This document shows positions 25,905-38,602 of a stretch of 64,000 nt of DNA, one piece after another (the first letter of the stretch is position 1; each line of letters starts with the position of its first letter). The DNA comes from Hemibagrus wyckioides (lineage: Eukaryota; Chordata; Actinopteri; Siluriformes; Bagridae). The stretch spans positions 9,378,405 through 9,442,404 of the forward strand of contig NC_080732.1 in the NCBI RefSeq assembly GCF_019097595.1, read 5' to 3'. Below the pieces are notes generated by a model. The model searched no databases. It was not told the origin of the DNA and saw nothing but the letters and a program-made list of their open reading frames with translations. The translations under genes and the position numbers were made by a program.

Positions 25905-26096
25905 GAACTGGTCTTAATGGATAAGGTGTTGAACTACTGATCATGTCATGATCATGAGTCATGAGTTTGACTCCCGTCCACCAAGCGTCCACTGCTGTGC
26001 CCTTGAGCAAACCCCTTAACCCTTAATTGCTCAGTTACATGAGATAAAATGTAAGTCACTCTAGATAAGGCTTTCTGCCAAATGCGGTAAATGTAA
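25905..26096 (+). mobile_element. tRNA-derived SINE, V-SINE/HE1-like
   Basis: A tRNA-like head (GGTCTTAATGGATAAGGTGT, then a B-box-like GTTTGACTCCC) leads to the core CACTGCTGTGCCCTTGAGCA and CCCCTTAACCCTTAATTGCT. The tail is GATAAGG...CTGCCAAATGCGGTAAATGTAA. This order is that of fish V-SINE/HE1-type elements, from recognition. Confidence 0.7.
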
Positions 26097-27102
26097 GCGT
26101 AATGAGGGACTAATGCAGGACATAAAGCTGTTGTGAGCTACTTACAGAAAAAGATTTCATAAAATAAGTAATGTAGCACCTTTCCTGTTCCATGTACACG
26201 CATAAAAATAGGATTTAAGGTTCTGTCCCAAACCACACATTAAACAATATGCCTAAATAGTAATGACACAAGCGGTGTAGTGGCATATTATTTAGTGCAG
26301 TAGTACGTTCCTTTTTTTAGACACAGCACACATGGTCACATGTCCCAATTGCTTAGTATTATAGAAGTGTTATGAGAATAATATAACATTACTGCATACA
26401 TCGATGTAGATGTAACAGTTACCGAGTATCAGATGAAAGAGCAAAGCTTGTCTTTCAGCTAGTGTCTGCCTGATCAGCCTGGGTGTCACTGCACGCATAG
26501 TAGCACTCACTAGGTGGTATTAGGATAGTAAACCCTTACTGAACAATAAAAAGAAAGCAGGGGCAGAGGGTTTTATTCACTTGACTGTACAAAACACTGG
26601 ATTTCTGTTATTTACTATTTGCCCACCAAAATAAAGAACAAATGAAAGCCTTAAATTTTCAGCAAAAGCTAAAACTCCATCATTCCTTATACTTTACAAT
26701 CATACTCTGTCACCCTCACTCTCCTGAATGTTTCCTTCTCCTGCCATTCAGAGTGTGTCTGAAGTCGGACTGTGATGATGGTTGACACGTCTGATCTGAT
26801 ACTCATATAAAGTATGCATACAAAGTTCCTGCCGATTCCAACCTGACACCCCTGACACAGCAGATTTTCTCTGATTTACACTTACAGAATTGCCAGGGCA
26901 AATCACAGCAGCTCAGCATAACGAAAGTAAAATATTTTTCCCCTTGAGTTAATAATGATTCCTTAACTATTTACTACATGCAGTGAAATTAGCTCAGAAA
27001 GACACTTAATAAATGTTCAAGCACACAAATGTAACTGAGAGAAATTACATTCGGAGAAACTGTGGAAGGAGGGACAGCAGGTGGGACAGATTATTTCAAA
27101 TA

Positions 27103-27140
27103 GTGTGTGTGTGTCTGTGTGTGTGTGTGTGTGTGTGTGT
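27103..27140. repeat. (GT)n microsatellite
   Basis: A GT run with one CT interruption, in the large intron. Confidence 0.92.
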
Positions 27141-28220
27141 CTGGGAACGATTTAGACATCATTAGAGAAGACGGCTCCCAATAAACCAAATTAGTGGGTG
27201 AAAATTCAATTTTAACAGGGCAGAGGGGTAGAGCAAACATCAGTGCACCCTTTAATGTGTTCCATCCTCACTTTAGGGATCTAAATATGCTTTCAGCTCA
27301 ACCCCCTGTGCTCAGTTCCTCGGCTGCTGAACTCCTGCTGTAATTAAACAGCTTGTGTGTTCTAGATGAACCCTGAGTCTCAGACAGCCAGAAGTAGAAA
27401 CCAGGAAAGGAGAGATAGTATGTCACATGGACATGTACATCTAATGTAAATCTATTACAATGGCTTTTTGGCTAAATGACCCTTGTGTCTAATGAAAAAC
27501 ATCCATCCACTCTTCCATCTATTCGTCCATCCATCCATTTCCTGTACTACTTAACCTACACAGGAAAGCACATAGAAATCAACAAAATGTGTGCCCATAG
27601 GGGCATGTTTATTGCCTGTACCTCAAATTGCATGCATTACATGATACAATGCACTTTAGAGGTTCTCACATACCATGTTTATACCTTATGTAGTCAGCAT
27701 TACATACAGTATGTGTATACAGTAGATATATGCATTTAGTATATAGGAAGTCATATAAGAGATTCTGCATAAAGACTGCTTACAGATAACAGATTTTAAG
27801 ACAAATTAAAAACATTAAAGTTTCTGGTTAAGTTCTAGTTCTGCCTCTTCATGATTTTCTTTCCCTAGGAAGTCTACATAATTTCCCTCTTCAAAGATTT
27901 ATGCAAGATGCACACAGTGTAGAGCTACAGCTAATCTGTGTTATGCTTGTGGCAGCATAAAATTATAGGCTTATTAATATTCAAATGCATGCATGTGTGT
28001 GTTTGTCTTCAGCCATGTCTCGAACATCAAAACAATCACAGTCACAAAAGGACACCTACTCTGTAATTCTGGGCTACACTGACACACCCATGAATAAATC
28101 TTTCAAGGCGACAGCTCACAGAAGACAAGGGACTGAGGCTTCCCTCATGCCAGGTGAAGACATGAAGACAGAGAATCGTCTAAATATCTGGTTAAGGGTA
28201 TATACCTTTACAGATCAAGT

Positions 28221-28456
28221 GGCAGTGGTGGCTCAAGTGGTTAAGGCTCTGGGTCGTTGAACGGAAGATCAGGGGTTCAAGCCCCAGCACCGCCAAGTTG
28301 CCACTGTTGGGCCCTTGAGCAAGGCCCTTAACCCTCTCTGCTCCAGGGGCGCCGTATCACGGCTGACCCTGCGCTCTGACCCCCATGGGATATGCGAAGA
28401 AAGAATTTCACTGTGCTGTAATGTATATGTGACAAATAAAGGCTGTTTCATTTCAT
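28221..28456 (+). mobile_element. tRNA-derived SINE with intact A and B boxes
   Basis: The pol III A box TGGCTCAAGTGG lies at 28229-28240 and the B box GGTTCAAGCCC at 28274-28284. The V-SINE-like core TTGGGCCCTTGAGCAAGGCC and CTTAACCCTCTCTGCTCC follows, then the tail ATGTGACAAATAAAGGCTG. The promoter boxes look well preserved, suggesting a fairly young copy. It is opposite in orientation to cyrib. Confidence 0.78.
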
Positions 28457-30649
28457 CAGAAAATGTACTCCTATGGTTAGGTCCTATTGCCTAAAAAAAT
28501 CTGTTCTACAAACTGTTAATTGCAGTGCAACATGTTGGCATTTACATGTAAAAGACAAACACAAAGAGGTACTGCAACTGATTCAGAATTGATAAAGATA
28601 TACTGGATCAATTTCAAGGTTATGTTTTTGAATCATAGCTTACAGACACATAATGCATACAACAGTACCATGTGTTTAAGGAAATGCTGCATGTGATTAC
28701 CTGGCTGCTTGGTTTTTTTTATTTCAAAGAGTAAAATGTCCCATCTCAAACTATATATGGATTTTATAAATATGCATAAACATTTGAGTTAGAAAGTACT
28801 GTGCATTCACTCACACGCTAAACACAGCATACCGTTTTACTGCCTTTTACTCTACCATCAGGTGCGCTGTTCCCAGCATTGCTGGAGTATCATTGCAAAT
28901 GCATTGCAATCACCAAAAGAACAATTCATCCAATGAGTAGTAGTCTTTTAGTAGTCATGGGGATTTCTTTTAAATATTTATGAAATGAGAAAATAAAGGA
29001 TGACAAAAAGTTAGAGTTCCAATGCCCTGTGTACTGCATGTGGTCTGTGTTTGCTACAAGGGATGGCATCTCTATAAATAAAAGCTCAATTCTTTTGTGA
29101 ATTTCAGGTCAGCTTGCAGTGAAATATGGTTTTAGTTTGGAGATCAGAAAGGCTAGGTTTAGGACAAACCACTGACCGATAAAACTCATACTCATGTCTC
29201 TATTTGTATTTATTTAAAACACATTATCTGTTCATTTCAAATGATGCATTTATATTCAGTAATATTGTTACACTGTTTTAACGGTATCATTAAATATGTT
29301 AAATAAGATCTTTAATAAAAATCTTTACAGCTTTATATTTATGTTCTTAATCCAGCTTAAAGGTCAGAGAATTTGAGTCAGTCTGAAATTTGTATGCCTT
29401 AAATAGGACTTAATGAAGTAAACTGTTTACTGTTTCAAGCCATTACACATTATAATGAGAACATATCAACTGGGATACAAAATGGTAAGCTTGCTAATAA
29501 AGATAACTGCAGACTTAATTAGTTTATTATATTAAGTTCAACAGGAAACCACCATTAAACTATTGTTATGATCCATGTGCTTTGGCTCATTCTCTTCTCA
29601 GGTCAGTAACAGGAAAAAAAATAACATGGAACATGAATGTTTCGCTGATTAGTATTTCTAAATTCAAGCAGGAAAAAAAGAAACTTTTTTCCCAAGCCAT
29701 TAAGAAAATAGAAATAGCAGAAACAACATTTAAAACTGTCTATAATCCTGAATTCATAAATGCATAAACCCCCCACCTCCAGAGACAAACCAGAGAAAAC
29801 AGAATACCACCAAATACAGTATAAGAGGTGTAAATTTGAGACAGGCACACAATTTCCAATTTCCATGTGTTTAAAATAAGAAAAATAATCCAAATGTGTG
29901 TGTCCTGAAAAGTACACTGGAGAGTACTACAAACCGCCACAAAATCAGACAGCTATATTTATTTATTAGCTATATTTCACCTGCTGTGGCTGTAATGAGC
30001 CTCTGTGTGTTTGGTGTTAGTAGGTTACAGTACAAAATTGTGTCAGTGGTGAGGAAGTCTGAGATCCAGGTATATAGGTGTCAGTGCTGTTTACCACCCT
30101 TCCCAGTGTACCTACCCACAATGCCACACTCTATCACACTGGCACTGTAATGAGGTCATGCTGAGGAAAACGAACATGCAGACACCATTTGTAATACCTG
30201 TGATACAAATCATACCAACAAAAAAAAAAAAAAAAACCCAAGAAACTGCTATTCATAAGCTTTAAAATCTAAAATGACAAACATGTAACTCTGAAACTGA
30301 TTATATTTAACTCAGCTTTAACACTTCTAAACATTGTTTAAAGGTAGGATCAGCAAAGTTAAAGTCAAGACAAGATTGTGTTTGAGTATGGTTTTGAAAG
30401 AACCACAAACGGCAAAAGTGCCCCCCCTCCCAGATATATTTAAAAAGTGTCTCTGTCTTTATGCAGATTTATTCAACTTTTTATTATACTATTAAAAAGC
30501 AATTAAGACCTTGGTAATACTATGTTAATGTAAAATGTACCAATCATGTCAGTAGTGTGTAAATCAGGGAGTTTGCGGTTTGTTGTCATTATTAGCATTT
30601 AAAATCAGCACAGAAGAAGAAATGTTGATAGGTTGAGGATCTTGGATAG

Positions 30650-31195
30650 TTATACTGCCCACTGAGTTAATGACATGAAAATCTTCGAAAAACCATAAAA
30701 AAAAAAACTTAAAAAGATGTGTTGACACAATAAACTCATTTCACTGTGATCTTGGAGAATACAGGATCTCTCTGTACATGCTCTCAGTGACCAAGACAGA
30801 ACCATAGGCAAGATTTTGGTGCTTGACACAACATCAACACCCCCTCCCCCTGAAGAGATTGCGTGCTGGAGCACAGTAGCTATAGAGGGATTGAGGTACA
30901 TGTGGGGGATCATCTGAGGCCGCATGGTGCTTACGAATTCACTCCTGCACTCTGATTGGTCAATGCTGAGCTCTCCTGCGTTGCACTGTATCCATGGTGC
31001 TGAAAAAAGACTAAACCTTTGCTGAAGAGCCAATGAGGCTGCAGCCTGTGAGGTGCAGGACGGGAAAATAGTACAACTTAAAAGCGTGAGCATGAATACA
31101 TGAATGGCGATGAGGTAATGCGCCAAAAACTTCAACCTAATACAAGAGCACAGCAACACGAAGAGATGGAAGCCGGAGTTTGGAATATTCCACAT
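30650..31195 (-). other. unrecognised 181-codon open frame, probably noncoding
   Basis: This is the longest uninterrupted open frame in the window, but I recognise no domain in it. Its N-terminus is hydrophobic and Cys-rich, and its C-terminal part runs through an A-rich stretch. It lies within the large cyrib intron on the same strand. CCAAT-type motifs occur near 30952 (GATTGGTC) and 31028 (GCCAATGAG). Chance or an alternative cyrib leader exon are the main options. Confidence 0.2.
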
Positions 31196-31699
31196 TCCTA
31201 CTCGATTAAGAGATTAGCCTTTACACGGGCTAACCATGTGAACTGACCTACTTACAGAATTCAGGTCAAGATGACGGAATAAAAGCAACAACATGCATTT
31301 CCTCTATGATCATTTTAGATCTAATTTGAATGCTCATGTATTTGATGGAAAAAATGGGAAAATTGGTCAAATCCTTCAAGAATTCTTTAAAAAAAGATTT
31401 CCTAGTAGTATTCATAAAAGCTTTCTACAAATCTCCCACAACCTTACACACAAGAATAGCGTTCAACATGACTAAATAAAGCACACACACACACAAGCAT
31501 GCCTGCCCAAACACACACACGCACATTGGGTAAATGAGAAGGGTGCTGGCATTCTGTTGCAGCATTGCAGCATGGGAGTCCACGTGTCTCAATGAACTAC
31601 ACTAGCTCTCTGGCGCCAGAAAGACATGTGCACTCTCCCCTCCCTTTTTCTCAGTCACGTGGGCATAGACGTGGAGGGAGTGGGATAGGAACGGGGAGG

Positions 31700-31700
<1 letters not shown>

Positions 31701-31733
<33 letters not shown>
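31701..31733. repeat. (GA)n microsatellite
   Basis: A 33-bp GA run after a G-rich stretch. Confidence 0.93.
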
Positions 31734-31736
<3 letters not shown>

Positions 31737-32542
31737 AGACATACTTGCCCATTATTGATATGCATTAGAATCTGAACACTAAAACACTGATACATATTGA
31801 TCATTAGAATAATGAAAGGATAATTAAAGCAGTGCTTTTCCATCCCAATGCGCTGCATTATTCAGATTATAAAGTGTGATGAATCCTATTGGCGAATCAG
31901 AAATAAATGATTACTAACTCTGTCTTGTGCGGGTGAATAAATCACACATTTTACCTACAACACAATGAATTTTAGAGTTTGATTTACATTTTAAGCACTT
32001 GCATTTGCATGTTTTCATTAAGCCAACACAAAGTGGCCATAAGACAGAATCCAGTTCAAACTGAGCCCTGGAATAAGAGCTGAGAGCAATTAGAGTGCCA
32101 CAAAACTCCAAGTTTCCAGCAGCTAACCAGAAACATGTATGTAATTTGTGTAATAACAAGTATGTAATATGTGTAATAGTGGTACAAAGATAAGAGAAGG
32201 GGGGAGAGAGAGAGCGAGAGAGAAAGCATCCCAGCTGCATGTGAACATAAGTATTGCTTATTGCCCACCAGACTTTCAAGAGATCGTACTGGGTATTTGG
32301 TCATATTGCTAATTTCTCATTTTGGCATAAAAGATCTGTCATTATTTCCTAGGATCCATGTGATATTTCATAAGAGTCTATAATGCCTAGTTTCCCTAAA
32401 GTGACCCACTGCTGTGGATCATATCCTTGGTCCTGGATTATCCAATTATGGCAAACACCACAGACATGAATACATACCGAAAGAACCTGTTAATCTACTG
32501 CTGTACAGTCTGGTTTTTAACCTAATCGCTACAGCATCTATA

Positions 32543-32544
<2 letters not shown>

Positions 32545-32605
<61 letters not shown>
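32545..32605. repeat. (TA)n microsatellite
   Basis: About 60 bp of alternating TA in the large cyrib intron. Confidence 0.96.
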
Positions 32606-32608
<3 letters not shown>

Positions 32609-34606
32609 AACAACAGATAAGATTTGACACATTCAACCATTTATCCAGTCAGCTGAAACTTACTAAAGGAGGCATAAGGGCAGTTGTTGGTGAAGTCAAA
32701 AAAAAGAGACCACTTTTTGTAAAGGACAGAATGTGTTAGTGCGTCAATTCACATTGCATAACACCCTGCCTTACACAAAATATATACTTTTGTCTGACAT
32801 GTTGATGTCAGAGTGGTGAAGGTGTGCGTGAAAAAGTTGTATCTGCTGCTGAAAGCTGCAGGAAAGTTGCTCATGAAATTTTTATTATTATTTTTTTTTT
32901 TTATTACTTTATGCACTAGTGTAGAAAAAAACGAATCTTATGTGTCAGTGTAGCAAAATAATTGAAGCATTGTGTGTGCACGTTGGAGCCATGTGTATTA
33001 TTTCATTATAATATTTAGAGTTTTACATCAATTACTTGTGCTTTTCTCTACTGGAAACTTATCCATGCTTTAATAGATAAACTGACCAAGCATTGAGATT
33101 ACATTTACATTACATTTGCTCAGCCATCAACTCTTATGATTACAGGTTACCAAATGAGTTAAGAGTTTTCAGTTCTCTCAGTACAGACATGTGGTGCAAT
33201 TTTTCTCTATGGTAATCACACATGCATAACATATAAGGTGGAAACAGACAAGGCTAAAAACACTCGAGTATTCCTTTAAGCATTAGCTAATTACTTGGAT
33301 TAAGTTTGTTTAGTGCATGGAAATTTACCAAAATCTCTGCTGCCTTAGTGCACTGAGTTCATCAGTCTTCGGCATTAAGCTTGTTTCTCTGTGTGATCTT
33401 ATATCATTGATCAATTCAATGAACATAATCAACAGTTCTTCCATAAATAATTATGTCTGTACATAAGTGTGTGCTACAGTTAGCAAGCATGTCCTGGGAA
33501 TTTATGTGCATGCAAGTGTGTGTGTTTGTGTGTATAGGAGGGTGTGAATATGAACATCTCTCTGCTGTGTCAGTCTGCAGCAGCATCCTCAGCAGCAGCA
33601 ACAACAGTGCACAGTTTCAAACTGACCTAAATCTCCTGGGGTGTGTTGGTGCATTATTAGCATTAGTCTGGACCCCATGACACTCATCCAATCAAAGAGG
33701 CAGAAAATGGGGCGATGACCTCTCAACTGGCACATGCCACACCCATAAACCACATGGTAAAGGGTAAATGGGTGACAGCTTGTTTGTAATTTATAGCTCC
33801 CTCCATATGGGCTACCATGAAATAAACAGCTCCTTTATTGTCTTAAAAAGGGTGGAGGTAAAATACAAAAGGCTTGCTCAATCAGAAAAAAAAAAGAGTG
33901 GCTTTATGGCTGACAGGCAAAAAAATGTTCAAAGCCATAAACCTTTCTTGAACTTAATCATAATGCCAATTATCTTAGTCAAATCCTTGTATGTTATCTG
34001 TTTAAATATTATCTAATAACTAATCCTTTTTACTGCAGGTCAGATCAGCAGAAATGAGTCGGTGGGATGCGGTGGGATCTAACAGGCCAGGTTTAGAGCA
34101 GGATTTTGGTTAATCCTTGCTTCAGTAGCACCTCTTAGTCTTCATGGTACCATTCATGATCAAAGCATGAAACCATGGCAACAACACATAACAAGCCAAA
34201 ACATAGCACCTTCACTGATGGATTGGGGAAGAATTTTAAGCCAAACCTGTACAAACCCTACAAAGTCTATTTAATCATCAAACACTCATCACATGCACTC
34301 TGTTTGCATTTCAAAACCAGCCTGATCTGTGTAATCTTTCAAAAATGTTAACTTTACTGATGATGCATAGAACAAAACAGAGCCACAAAGGATTGTAGTT
34401 TATTAAGTGTCTGCTTATCTGTGAGACTTTGTCTTAGTTTGGATTCGAGGAGGAGACACTGTAACCTCAGAGGTGTCTTCTCCTGGAGATAAGATTTAAA
34501 AAGCTGAGGGGAAATAACTGTGCCACTCCTTACTGCAGGGATCTGGCTAATGTGGAGGTGCAGGACCAAGTCAAGCTCTGAATACAGATATATGCAGGAC
34601 CGTTGC

Positions 34607-34609
<3 letters not shown>

Positions 34610-34668
<59 letters not shown>
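34610..34668. repeat. compound (CT)n(CA)n microsatellite
   Basis: A CT run switches directly to a CA run at 34640. The plus strand is pyrimidine-only in the first half. Confidence 0.95.
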
Positions 34669-34670
<2 letters not shown>

Positions 34671-36539
34671 TACTATTTTTGTGAAGACCGACCTATGACA
34701 TCATTATTAATGCAGCTAAATTAACGGTATGCTTGTGCCTAAACCTAACCCTAACCTCAGGAACCCAAAGGAAACATTCTAAAAGCTGCAACTTTCATAT
34801 AAAACACACACACACACAGTATTACATCACAGAGTATTATCTTTCTAGAGTATTATTGTAGAGAAATAGAGCTACACCAAAGCCTAACTTTACCCTCTGT
34901 ACTATATTTGTTCTGCATTCTTTTGCACTAGCACTAAATTAAGGTCTCAGCAATGTCAAACTTGTTGTGTATTTGTTTCGTGGGCACATTTTGTCTACAA
35001 AGACAGCTGAACACATATTCACACACATATGTCTATATGTCTAAGAGTAGTAATACCACAAGCATATGCCACTAGCATACTAAACCAGGGATGACTTTGA
35101 CCATGATTGGTTAACCCTTTATTACTCAGCTGTCATACAGATACAAATCACATGAAGAAAACCCAGTATTAAAAAATTCAGATTAAAGGTGTTAATCTGG
35201 TGAGGAGTTGAGATTTCTGTGCTAAGGGTGGGGCACTGGCACAGGGGCTTTGGTGCTGTGTTTGGCATGCAGAAGATTTGCGCTAAGAGGATTGGGATGA
35301 TGTGTAAGGTACATAGCACCCTCTGGTGACTGTTAAGAGATTAAAGTATGGAAGGTGCCACTCCCTGTCTCTAGTGTTGGCTCTATAAATAGTTCAAAGT
35401 TTAGATGTCAAAGGAAAGGTAGGCAATGGGATGTTCGTGAATTGGTTTCTTAGGGTTCTGCGTCATGCTCTGAATGTGACCTGAAGCATCAACTGCCAAA
35501 TGTAAGCAGATTTGGATAAAACAGCCTAACCAGGGGTTGCAAAAACCTTCTTCTGAAAGCATTAATTACACTATTCTGGCATAGTAATCAAGACTTTGTA
35601 ATTTACTGATGGTGTAGTACAGTGGCCAAACAGAACTGAAGATTTTTACTGGCCACAAACATTTTACTAGCCAGTGAAATGAGCTTAGGAAAACGTTAGT
35701 CCGGATACACAGTGTGTGGTGGAATAAAAAGTGTAGACCATCAGAGGATGACACATTGCTAAATTAAAAGGAAACCAACCCACTTAATGTTTAAATAATC
35801 CTTTCCCTCCCTCCTTCATGTACATCCACATATGCCACTGCAAGTATTTTACATGACTCATCAAACCCAAGTCAAATCTGCCTCATGCTTTTGAGATGTC
35901 TCACACAACCACACTAGACACTGGATATGGTCTATGGATAAAGACACAGCCTCATACTGTCAGCCCTTTAAAGGTCATTTACAATAATGTTTAAATAGCA
36001 AAAATAATTTCTCTGTAACAAAATATGAGTCATTTGATAAAAAACTTTCTTATACCACGCAGTTGTTGTATTCTCAACTCTGACTGCTCAGAAGGTGTTC
36101 ATTAATTTTATATAACATCAGGGCTGTGACAATAAGGCTGGCTGCAAGGTGAATACAAAAAATGTATACTGTATTCATGTGTAATACGACAATCGCTATT
36201 CACTGGGACTTCTAATTGGTGGAAATGACACATAATACCATGCTAATAAAAATTATTTAAAAATAGAAAATAAAATAGTTTCTGATATAATGATAAATTC
36301 TCTGTAAGGAGATGTTATTGTAACATATTTGGAAGGGGTCTCTTGTGTCAGTTCTTTGTAACACTCGAAGGGAAAGATGAAAAATTGTATTTTTTTTTTT
36401 TTTTAAATAATTTTTTTTAAGCCATAACACTATGACAGAATGGTGCATATTCTCAAAATATGGCAACTTTTTCTTGTAATACTGCAAATTATTTCTGGCA
36501 ATTTTATGACTACTCTCTAGTCTACTGTTTTAATACAAA

Positions 36540-36663
36540 TAAATGTCTAATATTAATCTTGAACCTTTTGTACTATATTTCTTATGTTCTGTAAAGCTGC
36601 TTTAAGAAGATGTCCATTGTTAAATGCGCTATACCAATACAATTGAATTGAATTGAATTAAAT
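36540..36663 (+). repeat. L2-like retroposon 3' tail
   Basis: The phrase CTGTAAAGCTGCTTTAAGAA is followed by GCGCTATACCAATACAATTG and a TGAAT repeat tail. The same phrase recurs at 42350-42442, so both are copies of one family's 3' end. Confidence 0.6.
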
Positions 36664-36973
36664 TGTTATTAAATGTAATTGAAATAATGAAATAAGGGGC
36701 ATTATTAATGATGCATAATGAAAGAAAGATTAATGACATTTTCCTCTATATAATTGAATATCCAATTATATAATAGATTTAGTAAATTCAATAAAAGACA
36801 CAGTAAGCACTATAATCGGAACGCTAAGAATGGCATCCTCACCCACAACACATCCAAGTCTCATAATCTGAACGATAGCGCCACCTGCTGAACCACTGAT
36901 CATGAACCATACTTCCGAGTTGTTATAACAAATATTTGTTAAAAGTCAGGAGATGTTTGTGTGTTGGCCGGGT

Positions 36974-38228
36974 AGCTCTGGAAAAATTTAAGAGACCACT
37001 CTTAAATGTTTCTGAAAACAGAAAACACATATACAACTCATTCTGCTTAATGAAGTAATGATTAGGTGATCACCTGAATCAAATCTTATTTAATGTGGAA
37101 AAGCATAAAAACCACTGCTGTTGTCATCACTATCCTTTTCCAATAGGACTAGCTGGTTAGAAAAACAGTGCTAGTAGGGAGATGAGAAGAAAAGTTTTGG
37201 GTGAGGAAATGAAGGGTTCAATTTTGGCTTTACTGGCAAAGGGTATACAGTGGGCATCAGGCTGCTTCCATTCTAAAAAATTTCAAAGACTGAGGTTCAC
37301 AAGAACAAGGTCAGGTTGCAAATATAGGAAACAACAATGCTACAGCCTTGTACAGGCCATAAACAACTCTCCACTGACCAGGATGACCACCAACTTATTC
37401 AACCACCGTAGGATGACATCAAGTGACCTACAAAAAGAATGGCAAACGGCAGCTGGGGTGAAGTGCACTGCATCCTTGGTTCGAAACAGGCTCCTAGAGA
37501 CAGTCATGCAAAACTATAAAAAAGAGCTAGGCTGAGGTTTGTAAAAGACCATAAGGATTGGACCGTAGAGGACTAGGGTAAGGTCATCTTTTCTGATGAG
37601 TCCAATTTCCAGCTTTGCCCAACACCTGGTCATCTAATGGTTAGACAGAGACCTTGAGAGGCATAAAAGCCACAGTGCCTCGCACCCACTGCGAAATTGG
37701 GTGGAGTATCGGTGATGATCTGGGGGTGCTTCAGCAAGGCTCCAGGACAACAAGGCTGTCCTGGAAGAGAACTTGCTACCTTCTGCTCAAAACAATGTTC
37801 CCCAACTCTGAGGATTGTTTTTAGAGGCAGGAAAATGCTCTACGCCACACAGCCAGGTCAATCAAGGTGTAGCTGGAGAACCTCTGGAATGTGATCAAGA
37901 GGAAGATGGAAAGTCACAAACCAACAAACCAATCTGAGCTTGAGGTGTGATTGAAAATCAGGGTTATTTCACCAAATATTGATTTTTGAATTTTTCCTAA
38001 GTTGAAACAGTAAAAATGAATATGAGCTTGTTTTCTTTGGACTATTTGAGCTTTGAAAACACTGCATCTTTTTGTTATTTTGACCAGTTTTCCTTTTCTG
38101 CAAATGAATGCTCTAAATGGAATTTTGGAGAATTGTTGTCAGTAGTTTATAGAATAAAACAAAAATGTTTATTTTATTCAAACACATACATTTAAATTGA
38201 AAAACCAGAGAAACTAATAATTTTGCAT
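36974..38228 (+). mobile_element. Tc1-like transposon copy 1, inactive, right end lost
   Basis: The left end reads AGCTCTGGAAAAATTTAAGA then GACCACT, a typical Tc1-family terminus. A start-to-stop frame at 37182-37535 encodes the helix-turn-helix DNA-binding part. Downstream, broken frames give DHKDWTVED, stop, GKVIFSDESNFQL (first catalytic Asp), MIWGCFS, and ENLWNVIKRKMESHKPTNQ near the third catalytic residue. The in-frame stop and frameshifts kill it. The right end fades out after ACCAGAGAAACTAATAATTT without the inverted terminus. Confidence 0.85.
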
Positions 38229-38602
38229 CAAAGATGAGGGTTCACCACTATCCTTCCAGGTTTTATTATTGTGTTGGACAGTTCTTAACCCAGTTTCAGT
38301 AATTTCACCAATCTTCCTGGTTGTTTTCGTTGCTTAATTTCACCCGTCTGAAACAGAGTAACATCTTTTCTATGACCACATGATATATTCTGACATGGTA
38401 TTTTAAGAAATGAGAAGCTACTCACTGCATCAGTTAGGCTTAACTAACTGATTTGTAACTAACTTAATTTGTTGCCAGATAAAACATACTGATCACTGCA
38501 GTAATTATCCAATGGAAGGCCTTTGCATATTTGCTTAGTTAAATCCCATGGTGACTTTTTTTCTGCAAAGCAGTGTGTGTGTGTCATGACACATATGATG
38601 TA

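Noticed and set aside
25870..28460. Possible functional tRNA genes suggested by A and B boxes.
   Set aside because: The boxes belong to SINE heads; no cloverleaf with an acceptor stem and anticodon loop can be drawn.
32414..32640. Open frames rich in Ile-Tyr repeats.
   Set aside because: Produced by the (TA)n tract; there is no conserved flanking protein.
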